From positions 6,210 to 67,337 of the forward strand of contig NZ_JPUA01000028.1 of NCBI RefSeq assembly GCF_002211105.1: a stretch of 61,128 nt of DNA, given 5' to 3'. Position 1 is the first letter of the stretch, and the number at the start of each line of letters is the position of its first letter. The notes beneath the pieces were generated by a model. That model was given only the letters and a program-made list of their open reading frames with translations. It was not told where the DNA came from and ran no database searches. The translations under genes were made by a program, and so were the position numbers. The DNA comes from Halomonas campaniensis (GTDB lineage Bacteria; Pseudomonadota; Gammaproteobacteria; Pseudomonadales; Halomonadaceae). This document shows positions 34,927 through 44,215 of the stretch, piece after piece.

Positions 34927-35853
34927 TTAATCGGCGATTTTTTGGTATTGAGCACGATAATCCCTTGGAGGCATACCGTAGTGTCGTTTGAACACACGGG
35001 AAAAGTGCGCTGAGTCAGCAAAGCCCCAATTGTAGGCTATGGTTGTGATCGGTAGGCGGCCATTACCAGTTTGGGTCAGTTCGCGGGCGCAACACTGCAA
35101 GCGCTGACGATTAATATAACGGCATATGCTTTCACCGTTCATTTCGAATTGACGATAGAGATGACGCACCGATACGTTCAGGCGGGCAGCCAATTCATCC
35201 GGCGTAGGTGGCTCCATCAATGCTTCATTGATCATTTGTTCGGCGAGACGCCGCAACGGGCTCCCCGTTTTGATAGCGTCTTCAACGTGCAAGCAGGGCT
35301 GCAATAGACTGATCAAGGCATCCTGTAGCGCTTCACCATGTTGCTTGCCTTCGCTCAGGGCTATGTGATCCTTGCTAATCTGCTGAAACATTCCATATAA
35401 CAGTCGTCTGCTAAGACTGGCCTGTTCGAGCTTACCAAAGCGGCAGGTACCGGCAGGTAAAAGTCGATCAACAGCGTCACGGCAAAGGTGGATCGACAAT
35501 TGATTGATTAACCCCTGTGGCTTCATCTCAAACGCCTGAGCTGAATCAAGCAAAGCCATGTCATTTGGCTGTAGAGTAAAGGAGTGATTATTGTTAAGTA
35601 TTACCATATTGCCTTGGCGCTGTAGGACAAGGAAATAGAAGCGATCATCTCCCCGTGTCGCAACTCCACGTTCTCGACGGATTGAGCTAGCGTTCACACG
35701 TATGTCCGCTAGTGTGAGACCACCCAAGTCATAGCGTTGAATATTGCCAACAAAATGTTCGGGACAGTTTGCGCGCTGGGTTACAAAACGTCCGCAGACG
35801 GCTTGCATAGCATCATTCCATCTATCGAAATCATAAGCAGTTTGCACATTCAC
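34927..35853 (-). CDS. feaR: AraC-family regulator, FeaR-like
   Basis: A 308-aa AraC/XylS-type regulator of the FeaR group, with an N-terminal effector domain and a C-terminal HTH pair (TPDELAARLNVSVRHLYRQFEMNGES and ITTIAYNWGFADSAHFSRVFKRHYGMPPRDYRAQY). In Escherichia coli FeaR activates the amine oxidase tynA and phenylacetaldehyde dehydrogenase feaB. Here amine-oxidation genes lie just downstream and a FeaB-like dehydrogenase at 42029-43516, which supports the same role. The symbol is by family and context. Confidence 0.8.
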   Translation of the reverse strand: MNVQTAYDFDRWNDAMQAVCGRFVTQRANCPEHFVGNIQRYDLGGLTLADIRVNASSIRRERGVATRGDDRFYFLVLQRQGNMVILNNNHSFTLQPNDMALLDSAQAFEMKPQGLINQLSIHLCRDAVDRLLPAGTCRFGKLEQASLSRRLLYGMFQQISKDHIALSEGKQHGEALQDALISLLQPCLHVEDAIKTGSPLRRLAEQMINEALMEPPTPDELAARLNVSVRHLYRQFEMNGESICRYINRQRLQCCARELTQTGNGRLPITTIAYNWGFADSAHFSRVFKRHYGMPPRDYRAQYQKIAD

Positions 35854-36252
35854 AGCAGATCTCCTTTTTAGGATGTTCTTGTACTAAAACCCATGCCTGC
35901 GGTTGAAGCGGATGATTGCATGAATATTCATGTATTATTTGTATCAGAAAAATACCGAAGAAGCGAAGTAGTTCCTCATGGCTCTACCCTAACTATCCCC
36001 CGGGGCCGATTTGAGTACTGTAATGTCCGCTATATTCCCCAGAGCGCAAAGAGGCGCTGCTGAAATAGCTCGGCAAGCAGGTATTTCCGATGCGCTGATA
36101 GATAGGGTATGACGAAGTATCAGCTGTCAAAACGGCAGGGAAATCCATATTTTCGTCAAACAAAGACAAGATGTGCGCACCACGACTGAATACCCTTGAT
36201 GAACTGCCCAGAAATTAAAGGGGTAAGACAAAATAACAAGGGGCTCTTCAAT
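35854..36252. other. intergenic region containing a decayed transposase fragment
   Basis: The divergent gap between the FeaR-like gene and the outer-membrane protein gene contains a broken IS3-type OrfA fragment (separate entry). It should also hold promoters for both genes. No intact gene is seen. Confidence 0.5.
36021..36180 (+). pseudogene. remnant of an IS3-type transposase OrfA
   Basis: One plus-strand frame reads YSPERKEALLK followed by a stop. A second frame then continues with ARQAGISDALIDRV, another stop, and a short tail. Together they resemble the start of IS3-family OrfA proteins (KYSxERKEAxL ... LAxxxGISDATLY.W). Frameshifts and stops mean it is not functional. Ends of the element are not visible. 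Confidence 0.4.
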
Positions 36253-37587
36253 ATGAAATTATGCTACTCCGCTTTTTTACCTGTTGCTGCTGTTACCAGT
36301 GGCGTAATTGCAGCGTCACTTAGCAGTGCGCAAGCGGCTGAAATATTTAGTAATACTGACACCCAGATTGGTGCCAACATTGAGGCAGTGCTGGGGGCCT
36401 TTCATAGCCAGGAAGGATACGCCCAGAGCGAAACCAGTGCGCCCGGTGGGAGGGACTGGCAGGAAGGGTTTGCCAAATTTGGACTGGATGCTACGCATGC
36501 GCTAGGGGAAAGCTCATTTTATGCCAACGTAGCCTGGGTATCCAGCGCGACTACCGGCCAAGGCGACGCGGCAGGCTATACGACCGGCGATGAGCGTAAA
36601 ACCCGTCTGGAAAATTTATACGCCGGCTGGAAATCGGGCAATGCTTTGCCTGCCTTGGGGGTAGACGGCATCGATTTTTCTCTGGGGCGTCAGCGTATCC
36701 AGCTCGGCGATGGGTTTTTGATCTCAGGCGATGCACTCAACTTTGGCGAAGGGGTGTTAGGGGGCGATCTTGACCGCGGAGGCGCTTACTATTTAGCAGG
36801 ACGCCAGTCGTTTGAAAACACAGCTGTGCTGAAGCTGGGGGGAGAGCAAGGCTGGCGTGGGGATGTAATGTGGCTAGCATCAGGCAACCCTGCACAGGCC
36901 AAGTCAGAACTGGCCGTTGCTAACCTTGAGCGTGTAACCGATAACGGTACGCTTGGCATCTCCTATATTGATGTACTCAATACGGACGACGACTATGCTT
37001 TCCTCTACCCTGACCGGGAAAACGTTAAGGTCTATAGCGTGCGGGGGCAAGGCAATGCCGGTGTCGAAAACCTGTTTCTCTCTGGCGAATACGCGCTGCA
37101 AAAAAATGGCAGTGCGGGTGACGAAAACGCGTGGTACCTAGAAGCTGGCTGGACGTTTTCAGACGCGGCATGGACACCCAGTGTTAGCTACCGTTTCAGC
37201 CGTTTCTCGGATCAATATGATCCGCTTTTTTACGGCAATGGACGTGCGTTAGGTACTTGGTTCCAGGGAGAAGTGGCCGCTAACTACGGCGGCCCGTTTA
37301 ATACTAATACGCGGGTTCATCAGTTGAACGCATCGTTGTCGCCTTTCGAAACGCTGAGCTTCGGCGCGATGTGGTATGACTTTACCTCTTTGTCAGATGA
37401 CGCCGGGCCTAATACCGGTGGGCAGGAACTCGACTTATATGCTTTTTGGGCGCCTAGTGAACACTGGTGGGTAATGCCGCTGATCGGACATTATACCCCG
37501 GATGCCTCAGCCACTAGCGGTGGTACTCAGCTCGGCAGCGATAGTGCCAATCTGTACACACAGCTTTTGGTTGGATTTAATTTTTGA
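36253..37587 (+). CDS. outer-membrane beta-barrel protein, alginate-export/porin-like
   Basis: A 444-aa protein with a signal peptide ending SSAQA. The mature part is made of alternating amphipathic strands with many Tyr and Trp residues and a final Phe, as expected of an outer-membrane barrel. The strand pattern (NLYAGWKSG, GIDFSLGRQRIQLGDGFLIS) resembles the alginate-export (AlgE-like) porin family. In this context it probably lets the aromatic substrate into the periplasm. The start at 36253 directly precedes the signal peptide; a longer reading to 36196 is unlikely. A hairpin terminator follows. Confidence 0.82.
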   Translation: MKLCYSAFLPVAAVTSGVIAASLSSAQAAEIFSNTDTQIGANIEAVLGAFHSQEGYAQSETSAPGGRDWQEGFAKFGLDATHALGESSFYANVAWVSSATTGQGDAAGYTTGDERKTRLENLYAGWKSGNALPALGVDGIDFSLGRQRIQLGDGFLISGDALNFGEGVLGGDLDRGGAYYLAGRQSFENTAVLKLGGEQGWRGDVMWLASGNPAQAKSELAVANLERVTDNGTLGISYIDVLNTDDDYAFLYPDRENVKVYSVRGQGNAGVENLFLSGEYALQKNGSAGDENAWYLEAGWTFSDAAWTPSVSYRFSRFSDQYDPLFYGNGRALGTWFQGEVAANYGGPFNTNTRVHQLNASLSPFETLSFGAMWYDFTSLSDDAGPNTGGQELDLYAFWAPSEHWWVMPLIGHYTPDASATSGGTQLGSDSANLYTQLLVGFNF

Positions 37588-37631
37588 GGCACGAAACAAA
37601 ACTTTGATATTGCTTACTGAAGCAACCTCCA

Positions 37632-38090
37632 CTACGCCTGCTCATTGCAATGAGTAGGCGTTCTCTTTCCAGTTATTTGCGTTAGTGCATTGCGGCTAAC
37701 CTGATGTGGCGAGTTATGAAAATGGTGCTTGAAAGAGTGGCTGAAATGGGTTGGATCCGCGAACTCCCACTTGCGAGGCAATCGGCGTGGTGGGTTGGTC
37801 GGTTTCCTGCTGAGTAGCCAGTTCTTCAGCCTGAATTCATAGAATAACTGCAGCACGATGCTCAAGTATCTGTAACGACAAACCGGCTCATGTGTTGTTC
37901 GAAAAGGCGGTAAAGTTGGCGCGTAGAAATATGAAATTGCTTAGCCACCAATGCTGGCCCTAGCTCGGTTTTCTGCAAGTAGTGGTCAATGAATTGCTAT
38001 ATGCATTCATAGAGCGTATCGCCCGCTTTGCTAGTTAGAGGCCTCACAAAGGGCTGAGAGAAACCAGTTGAGTCAACCTGAAGCGGCTAA
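37632..38090 (-). pseudogene. decayed FeaR-like AraC regulator
   Basis: The minus strand encodes pieces of a FeaR-type regulator in broken frames. One frame gives QPFVRPLTSKAGDTLYECI, a stop, then LGPALVAKQFHISTRQLYRLFEQH, the first helix-turn-helix. A frame shift and stop follow, and another frame gives WEFADPTHFSHSFKHHF, the second helix-turn-helix. The N-terminal sensory part is missing. The intact FeaR-like gene at 34927-35853 has matching segments, so this is a decayed relative. It lies downstream of the outer-membrane protein gene and beyond the chemoreceptor gene. Confidence 0.72.
37634..37667 (+). terminator. terminator after the outer-membrane protein gene
   Basis: ACGCCT-G-CTCATTGCAATGAG-T-AGGCGT forms a near-perfect long hairpin 46 bp after the stop codon and is followed by TCTCTTT. 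It also overlaps the end of the decayed FeaR-like gene on the opposite strand. Confidence 0.65.
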
Positions 38091-38235
38091 TAAATCGCAC
38101 CGGCACCACGGTCTAAACTCCGCCCATGGGGCCAGCGCTGGCGTCGAGTCGCACGCGACCTCTTGCTGATCAATACACGATTCGTTAAATGGAATGGGCT
38201 CGATCTTCTACTTACGTTTACTCATCGAGCATCAG

Positions 38236-40356
38236 CTATCCAGGTTGTTGCGAGAGTCTTTCTGCAGGAGTGGTTTCTCTACCGGGAGCGTCACGTTCCA
38301 TCAGGAAAAACGCGCCTACCACCTCGCTCAGACGCAGCGACTGCTCCTTTAGCCGGTCAGCTGCCGCCGAGGACTCCTCAACCATCGCCGCGTTCTGCTG
38401 GGTCATGTGATCCAGTTCAGCGACTGCCTGGTTGACCTGGCCGATGCCCTGGCTTTGCTCCTTGGTGGCCGCACTGATCTCGCCGAGTACGCCGGTGACC
38501 CGCGCCACGCTGGCGACGATCTCATCCATGGTTTTTCCGGCAGCCTGCACCAACTCAGCACCGGCCTGGATCCGGGTTGTAGACGTTCCGATCAACTCCT
38601 TGATCTGACGTGCGGCCTGGGCGCTGCGGCTAGCCAACTGGCGCACCTCGCCAGCAACCACCGCAAAGCCACGGCCCTGTTCGCCAGCGCGTGCCGCCTC
38701 TACCGAAGCGTTAAGCGCCAGCAGGTTAGTCTGAAAGGCGATGCCGTCCATCACCGAAACGATCTCGGCGATCTGCCGGGACGATGCATCAATTTCATCC
38801 ATAGTATGCACTACCCGGGAAACCACCTCACCACCCTGGGAGGCGACTTCGGAAGCTGACAAGGATAGCTGGTTGGCCTCCCGCGAGGACGCCGCCGTAT
38901 GCTCGACAGTGCTGGTAAGCTGCTCCATCGACGCGGAGGTCTCCTGCAAGTTGGTGGCTGCCGTCTCGGTACGTGACGACAGGTCTTGGCTGCCCATCGC
39001 AATCTCACTGGCTGCAACCCGCACTGAGTCACTGCTCTCACGGACATCGAGTAATACATTGTTTATCTTGTCGGCGAACGCATTGAATTGTATGGCCAGC
39101 GTGGCACTCTCGTTACGCCCATGCACCGGCAAACGCTTTGTCAGGTCACCATTTCCACTGGCAATATCACGCATACGCTCAGCCAATTGGCGTAGCGGGC
39201 GAGCAATGCTACCACCTACCCACCAAGCCGCCAGCAGTCCCAATCCGGCAATGATAAGACCCATAAGGGACATGCCCAGCATGTCGGCTTGACGCTGGGA
39301 TTGCATCTGCTCTTGCAGACCATGCAGTCCCGCGAGCACAGCACTTTCAGGTAGGCGAATCATTAGCACCCAAGGCTTGCCGACCCCAGCTATGGTGAAC
39401 GGCCAATAGAGCTCGGCCATGCCCTGTCGGGAATCTGTTTCGAAGACTATATTTCCCTGCTGGGCCTGGGTAACACGCTCCTGCAGAGCGGGTTGCAGTG
39501 TCTTCGCCATCGGTTCACCCAGTGCCACTGCTTCCTGGGTGTAGGCGACTACACCGCCCCGTGAAGCGATCAGCGCCATTTCCCCAGCCCCGTCATAGAG
39601 AGCTCTGTTGGCCTCGCCCAATGTGGCTTGGAGGGAGTCAACGGACAGGTCGACACCGGCGCTTCCCATGAACTCCCCATTAACGACGATTGGTGCATTG
39701 AAGGAGGTCAGCATGACGGTTTTATTTTCGACTTCGTAAGCCGCCGGATCGGTAATGCAGGGCGCCAGTGTTTCCTTTGGGCACAGGTAGTATTCACCCT
39801 GGCGCAGGCCATTGGGCTGCAGGGTATCACTTTCGATAATGTCAGCGCCCTGAGGCATCACTTGGAGTGAGTCATTCTCGTCGCGATACCAGAGTGGCAT
39901 GAATCGACCATCAGGACTGTGGCCCGGGACACTGGCGCCTGCAAAAGGGGCATCTGATCCAAAGGCGTTGGGCTCCCAGCCAATATAGGCATCTGTGATC
40001 TCAGGATTCGTGGTCATGAATTGGCGAATGACGTTCATGACCTCCTGCCGATTGAGATCGAGTTGCGAGACTCCCTGGGCGGACTCCATACCCATGAGGG
40101 TATTGACGTCTGCCAGGCTCTTGGCAACTCCCAATGCCTGCCCTAGTTGCAGTTGTATCTTTTCTGCCTGATAGGCGGCTTCTGCGTAGAGCCGACGCTT
40201 AGCGCCTTCCTGAATCATTTGCTCGGTAACGTGGTTAGATCGCTCCTGGGCTTGTGAGTTGGTGACTACTGCATAGACAGTGAGTATCATAACCGCGACT
40301 GCCAAACAGGCCCCGGCCAGTACAGTAACGAAGGTTCGTAGCGACCGGAAGTGCAT
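38236..40356 (-). CDS. methyl-accepting chemotaxis protein with a periplasmic dCACHE-type sensor
   Basis: A 706-aa chemoreceptor. A first membrane segment at about residues 10-32 is followed by a large periplasmic domain (to about 350) resembling dCACHE sensors, which bind small amines, amino acids or organic acids. A second membrane segment (MSLMGLIIAGLGLLAAWWVGG), a HAMP domain (RPLRQLAERMRDIASGNGDLTKR) and the signalling helices with the MCP hairpin tip (EQGRGFAVVAGEVRQLASRSAQAARQIKEL) follow. No C-terminal NWETF-type tail is present. Location among amine-catabolic genes suggests attraction to the degraded compound; this is inference. A sigma-28-like promoter lies upstream. Confidence 0.93.
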   Translation of the reverse strand: MHFRSLRTFVTVLAGACLAVAVMILTVYAVVTNSQAQERSNHVTEQMIQEGAKRRLYAEAAYQAEKIQLQLGQALGVAKSLADVNTLMGMESAQGVSQLDLNRQEVMNVIRQFMTTNPEITDAYIGWEPNAFGSDAPFAGASVPGHSPDGRFMPLWYRDENDSLQVMPQGADIIESDTLQPNGLRQGEYYLCPKETLAPCITDPAAYEVENKTVMLTSFNAPIVVNGEFMGSAGVDLSVDSLQATLGEANRALYDGAGEMALIASRGGVVAYTQEAVALGEPMAKTLQPALQERVTQAQQGNIVFETDSRQGMAELYWPFTIAGVGKPWVLMIRLPESAVLAGLHGLQEQMQSQRQADMLGMSLMGLIIAGLGLLAAWWVGGSIARPLRQLAERMRDIASGNGDLTKRLPVHGRNESATLAIQFNAFADKINNVLLDVRESSDSVRVAASEIAMGSQDLSSRTETAATNLQETSASMEQLTSTVEHTAASSREANQLSLSASEVASQGGEVVSRVVHTMDEIDASSRQIAEIVSVMDGIAFQTNLLALNASVEAARAGEQGRGFAVVAGEVRQLASRSAQAARQIKELIGTSTTRIQAGAELVQAAGKTMDEIVASVARVTGVLGEISAATKEQSQGIGQVNQAVAELDHMTQQNAAMVEESSAAADRLKEQSLRLSEVVGAFFLMERDAPGRETTPAERLSQQPG

Positions 40357-40387
40357 GACTATTACCTCTCAAGGTTTATCTTAGACA

Positions 40388-40413
40388 TTTTCAGCAGATG
40401 GCATAAAGCTTTA
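40388..40413 (-). promoter_or_regulatory. possible sigma-28 (FliA) promoter of the chemoreceptor gene
   Basis: Read on the minus strand, TAAAGCTT and GCTGAAAA are 10 bp apart. They match most of the FliA consensus (TAAAGTTT and GCCGATAA), with the spacer one base short. The -10 part lies about 32 bp before the chemoreceptor start codon. Sigma-28 control is usual for chemotaxis genes. Confidence 0.45.
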
Positions 40414-40435
40414 TAAATTAAATAATAATTTATAA
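40411..40435. promoter_or_regulatory. AT-rich inverted repeat upstream of the chemoreceptor gene
   Basis: TTATAAATTA-AATAA-TAATTTATAA is a perfect 10-bp inverted repeat next to the sigma-28-like -35 element. It may be an operator, but AT-rich repeats are also common by chance. Confidence 0.3.
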
Positions 40436-40844
40436 ACATGTCATGCCATCTTTGACATAGCCCCTTTTTGCCAACTTTGCTCATATTCGTCCAGGGGCTG
40501 GACTGGGCATGGCTGTCCTGGCGATGTTATGCCTCTAAGACTGTTGTATATTCGCGCTCGTTTTACTTATCAAAACATACATTTTTCTTAAAAACTTGAC
40601 AGCTACTGACAGATTTTTGTCTTTCGTGGCCAGCCTAACGAAATAAAAATAATTCGGAGCTTTGTAAGTTAAAATGTATAACTAACAGGGATTCAGAGTT
40701 AAGAGCACAATGGCCAAGCACAACACCGGGCTTATCAGGTATCGCGTTGCCGTGACATAAGTTTTTTCCAACTGGTAGCGGAGATAATTATCGATTCCAT
40801 TGTTTATATGATTGATTATTTGTTAATCGATGTGTTGCGCTTTC

Positions 40845-41753
40845 TTATGCTTCCTGGCTTCGCTTGCGAGTGTCAGAGGGAAGCTCGAGAAATAGGCGAC
40901 GGTATTCGCGGCTGAAGTAACTTTGATGAAAAAAACCCTGCTGTGCTGCCGCATCAGCCAAGCAAAGGGTAGGGTCTCTCATCAGGCTGCGACGCACTGC
41001 ATTGAGGCGTAGCGCTCTGAGATAATGCACCGGAGACTGGCCTGTCTCAGCCTGGAAACTATACTGTAGTGTGCGTCGTGAGATATTGAGTTGATGACAA
41101 AGCGCCATCATCGAAGGCGGATTGTCTGGATGCATCTTGGACAGTGCATGGCAACGATCCACTATATAGCGACGAGTGCGGTAGTTGCTACTGTCATCAG
41201 ACACCACATTGCACGATGGTGACTCCAGTAACAAGTCGATACCCTCCTTGAGCTGGCACATTATAGCTTGCTGGGCGCATGGCGTGGCTTCTCCTCCGCA
41301 GGCTCTTAAATGCTCTGTCAATGCCCACCACTGCTGCTTGACCATCTTGAATAAATCCGGTGTAACCACGAGCACTCGGGATTTTTTTGCATTCTGCTCT
41401 AGCCAGCTATGGCGGTTAAGGTCTATCGAGACCACGATCAAGTCGTAGCCAGCTGGTGATATCCCCAAAAACTCTTTACAACGCGGCAGTACCGTAATGG
41501 CATCAGAGCGAAAGAGTGAATTGTTAGGCCATCGTAGTGGCATGGCTAAATGCCACTGATCTTCCGGGAAACGCATTAATTGCGAGACGGCGAGGTTGGC
41601 TTTTTCGCGGAAAAGTCTTATTCCCTGCTCGCTTATATCAATGATTTCCCCAGCAAAGCTTCCTTCGTCAATCTGGTCAAACTCCTGCTGCCAACCAGGT
41701 AACCACGTGGCATGCTCGGTTACATCTGTACAGTGATGGAATGCAATAGGCAT
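40845..41753 (-). CDS. AraC-family regulator (EutR-like)
   Basis: A 302-aa AraC-type regulator. The C-terminal HTH pair (SMMALCHQLNISRRTLQYSFQAETGQSPVHYLRALRLNAVRR) is of the kind seen in EutR-like regulators, which sense amines such as ethanolamine in studied cases. The N-terminal 190 residues have no clear cupin signature. It lies between the chemoreceptor and the aldehyde dehydrogenase on the same strand and is a candidate regulator of the latter. Confidence 0.82.
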   Translation of the reverse strand: MPIAFHHCTDVTEHATWLPGWQQEFDQIDEGSFAGEIIDISEQGIRLFREKANLAVSQLMRFPEDQWHLAMPLRWPNNSLFRSDAITVLPRCKEFLGISPAGYDLIVVSIDLNRHSWLEQNAKKSRVLVVTPDLFKMVKQQWWALTEHLRACGGEATPCAQQAIMCQLKEGIDLLLESPSCNVVSDDSSNYRTRRYIVDRCHALSKMHPDNPPSMMALCHQLNISRRTLQYSFQAETGQSPVHYLRALRLNAVRRSLMRDPTLCLADAAAQQGFFHQSYFSREYRRLFLELPSDTRKRSQEA

Positions 41754-42028
41754 GGAGGATCCACTTCTTGAAGGGATTAGAGTTTAAAAGGAAAACCTTT
41801 ATCAGCAATGTTGAATGCTAGGTTAAGTTGCTGTTTAAGCTTCAAAGTCCTGAGAAATAGTCGCCTTAAAAGTTTTTAAAATTAGCTATTTTTAGTCTAT
41901 TTATACTCTATATATTAAATTTAAATCATGTTTGTTCATAGTTTTTATTGCCTAATAATATACAGTTTTCACTTTTAAACTGTAAAAGAAGGTCGACGCC
42001 AGTGAGGCGTCAACCTTATGGCAAGGCT

Positions 42029-43516
42029 TCAGTAGCGAATCATTACAGATTTAATTTCGGTATAGTCCTCAATAAATGCGCTGCCAAATTCTCGCCCCGT
42101 ACCCGAAGCCTTGATACCTCCGAACGGCACTGCGGGGTCGATAAAAGTATGCATGTTGACATACACCGTACCTGCTTCAATTTCAGTTATTAGGCGCAGT
42201 GCGCCGGAGAGATCGTTGCTCCAAACACTGGCAGTCAATCCGAAAGGCGAATCATTGATCAAAGCAGGTAATTCATTTATGTCGTCATACGCTAACAGGG
42301 TGATTATTGGGCCGAAGGTTTCCTCGTGTAACATTCGATCTTGCGAGTTACGCGCCAGCAATAGGGTTGGTTCTACGAAGTAACCAAGCTGGGGCAGTGC
42401 TTTACCACCAAATAGCACCTTGCTCTCCTGATGAGCGACCTGCAAACACTCCATAACTTTGTCGAACTGCGGTTTGTTGGCCAGCGGGCCGAACTGGACA
42501 CTTTCATCCAGTGGAGAGCCGATCGTCATCTGCTCCAAAGCAGCGCTGAATTTCTCGACCACCTCTTGTAATCGCTCACGTGGTACGTACACACGCTCCG
42601 GCGCCGCGCAGACCTGACCTTGGTGTACATATCCACTTTGTATTAGGCCTTCAACAGCCGCATCGACATTTACATCCGGCAGCAATGCAGCTGCGTTTTT
42701 CCCTCCCAGTTCCAATGTCACACGTGTAAGGCTAGCCGCCATTGCAGCTTGGCCAACTTTAAGGCCGGTCGGCACTGAACCGGTGAAAGAGACCTTAGAC
42801 ACTTGCGGGTGGTTAATCAGTTCCGCACCGACCCCGCCTGCTCCATTGAGCACATTAAACGCCCCAGGAGGTAAGCCGGCCTCTACCGCTAGCTGTGCCA
42901 AACGTAGCATTGTCAGCGGTGTAAATTCGCTAGGTTTGATGATGATAGTACAGCCGGTGACTAACGCGGCGGCGATTTTCCATACACCGATCATCACAGA
43001 CGAATTCCACGGCACGATGCCTGCTACTACGCCAACTGGTTCGCGACGGGTAAAAGCAGTGTACTTCTCGTCAGCCATGGAGGGAAAAGAAGGGCTCATA
43101 GTTTCGCCGTTAATTTTGGTCGCCCAGCCAGCGAAGTAACGTAAAAACATCGCGCTTTGGCTAACTTCGAACAATCGCGATAGATGAATGGTTTTACCTG
43201 AGCAAAGGGTCTCCAGCTGGGCCAGTTCCTCACCGTTTGCTTCGATAAGATCGGCCAAGCGGTTAAGAACCACACCGCGCTGATAAGGAGAGGTCTTTGC
43301 CCAGCTTCCTTTAAACGCACTGCGGGCCGAAAAGATGGCAGCTTCGATATCGGCAATGCTGGCGCTAGCAATCTCGGTAATCACTTCTTCGTTAGCCGGA
43401 TTAATAACCGGGATACTAGTATTGGGGTGGCCCATGTAGTACTGGCCATCAATAAAGTGGGCGTGGTTTTGTTGAAGAAAGTCTCGAACCTGAGGCAAAA
43501 GCTGTAATTCGTTCAT
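42029..43516 (-). CDS. feaB: aldehyde dehydrogenase, phenylacetaldehyde-dehydrogenase (FeaB) like
   Basis: A 495-aa NAD(P)-dependent aldehyde dehydrogenase with catalytic Cys303 (GQVCAAPERV), general base Glu269 (TLELGGKN), Asn171 (PWN) and Lys194 (IIIKPSE). The segment RYFAGWATKINGETMSPSFPSM resembles FeaB, which oxidises phenylacetaldehyde and related arylacetaldehydes. Here it would turn the aldehyde released by amine oxidation, for example indole-3-acetaldehyde or 4-hydroxyphenylacetaldehyde, into the aryl acetic acid. The FeaR-type regulator is in the same region. Substrate is inferred. Confidence 0.85.
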   Translation of the reverse strand: MNELQLLPQVRDFLQQNHAHFIDGQYYMGHPNTSIPVINPANEEVITEIASASIADIEAAIFSARSAFKGSWAKTSPYQRGVVLNRLADLIEANGEELAQLETLCSGKTIHLSRLFEVSQSAMFLRYFAGWATKINGETMSPSFPSMADEKYTAFTRREPVGVVAGIVPWNSSVMIGVWKIAAALVTGCTIIIKPSEFTPLTMLRLAQLAVEAGLPPGAFNVLNGAGGVGAELINHPQVSKVSFTGSVPTGLKVGQAAMAASLTRVTLELGGKNAAALLPDVNVDAAVEGLIQSGYVHQGQVCAAPERVYVPRERLQEVVEKFSAALEQMTIGSPLDESVQFGPLANKPQFDKVMECLQVAHQESKVLFGGKALPQLGYFVEPTLLLARNSQDRMLHEETFGPIITLLAYDDINELPALINDSPFGLTASVWSNDLSGALRLITEIEAGTVYVNMHTFIDPAVPFGGIKASGTGREFGSAFIEDYTEIKSVMIRY

Positions 43517-44215
43517 GAGGGCTCCTGGACAATGTGAGATAGTTCAAAGTTAAGGTAACAGTCGTTAGTCAATCAGACCGTGAAGCCCCTTTGTCTGATC
43601 GTAAAAAATTAGCTCAAGTGGCAACGATACCAAGATGCCAAGAATCATGGTTCTCACCGCGCACAGATCAGCGCTGTAGTCCGAATCTCGTAGCTACATT
43701 GAAGCTGCGCTGAACGGATCGTCGTAAGCTCTATTACATCCTTAATTCGCAATCGAAAAATTGATTGTGGCTGCCAAGTTTGTTGTATATGGCTGCCTAA
43801 CCTAGTGAGAGGGAATTTTTGAAGCTCATGTTAATTAAGTGTGGGCGGATGCAGACTCTGAGGGCAGCGTACAACTTTAAACGACTTAATGCGTCTTTTT
43901 TTCCTGGCTGCACTGTCAGAAGGTATGGGGTTAGCGAAACCGATGGAAGCGCAGAAGGAATGGAAATCACAGCACTTGTTGCGATAAAATTTTTAATATT
44001 TCAGATGATTCGGCTGCTACTTCTGATACGCTAAATAAATATAATTGCATATAGAGAGTGTAAGGCTTGGTCTGTTACCAAGGCGGATCTGTCACAATAA
44101 TTCAAATTTCTGGCAGAAAAGAGCAAGTAAAAAAGGTTCGCATATGAGCATATAAAGACCGTGGTTTTATCTAACAATGCTCAACAAATTGCCTTTTGGT
44201 TCGTGAGGTTGAAAA
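43517..44215. other. 700-bp intergenic region between divergent feaB-like and permease genes
   Basis: No convincing gene. A plus-strand frame around 43850-43920 reads MQTLRAAYNFKRL, which recalls the C-terminal end of some DDE transposases, so an old insertion-sequence scar is possible. The region should carry divergent promoters for both flanking genes. Confidence 0.45.

Larger units (their letters stand above)
40357..40844. other. intergenic region upstream of the chemoreceptor gene
   Basis: No gene is seen in this 490-bp AT-rich stretch. It contains a sigma-28-like promoter (40388-40413) and a perfect AT-rich inverted repeat (40411-40435), both described separately. Confidence 0.55.
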
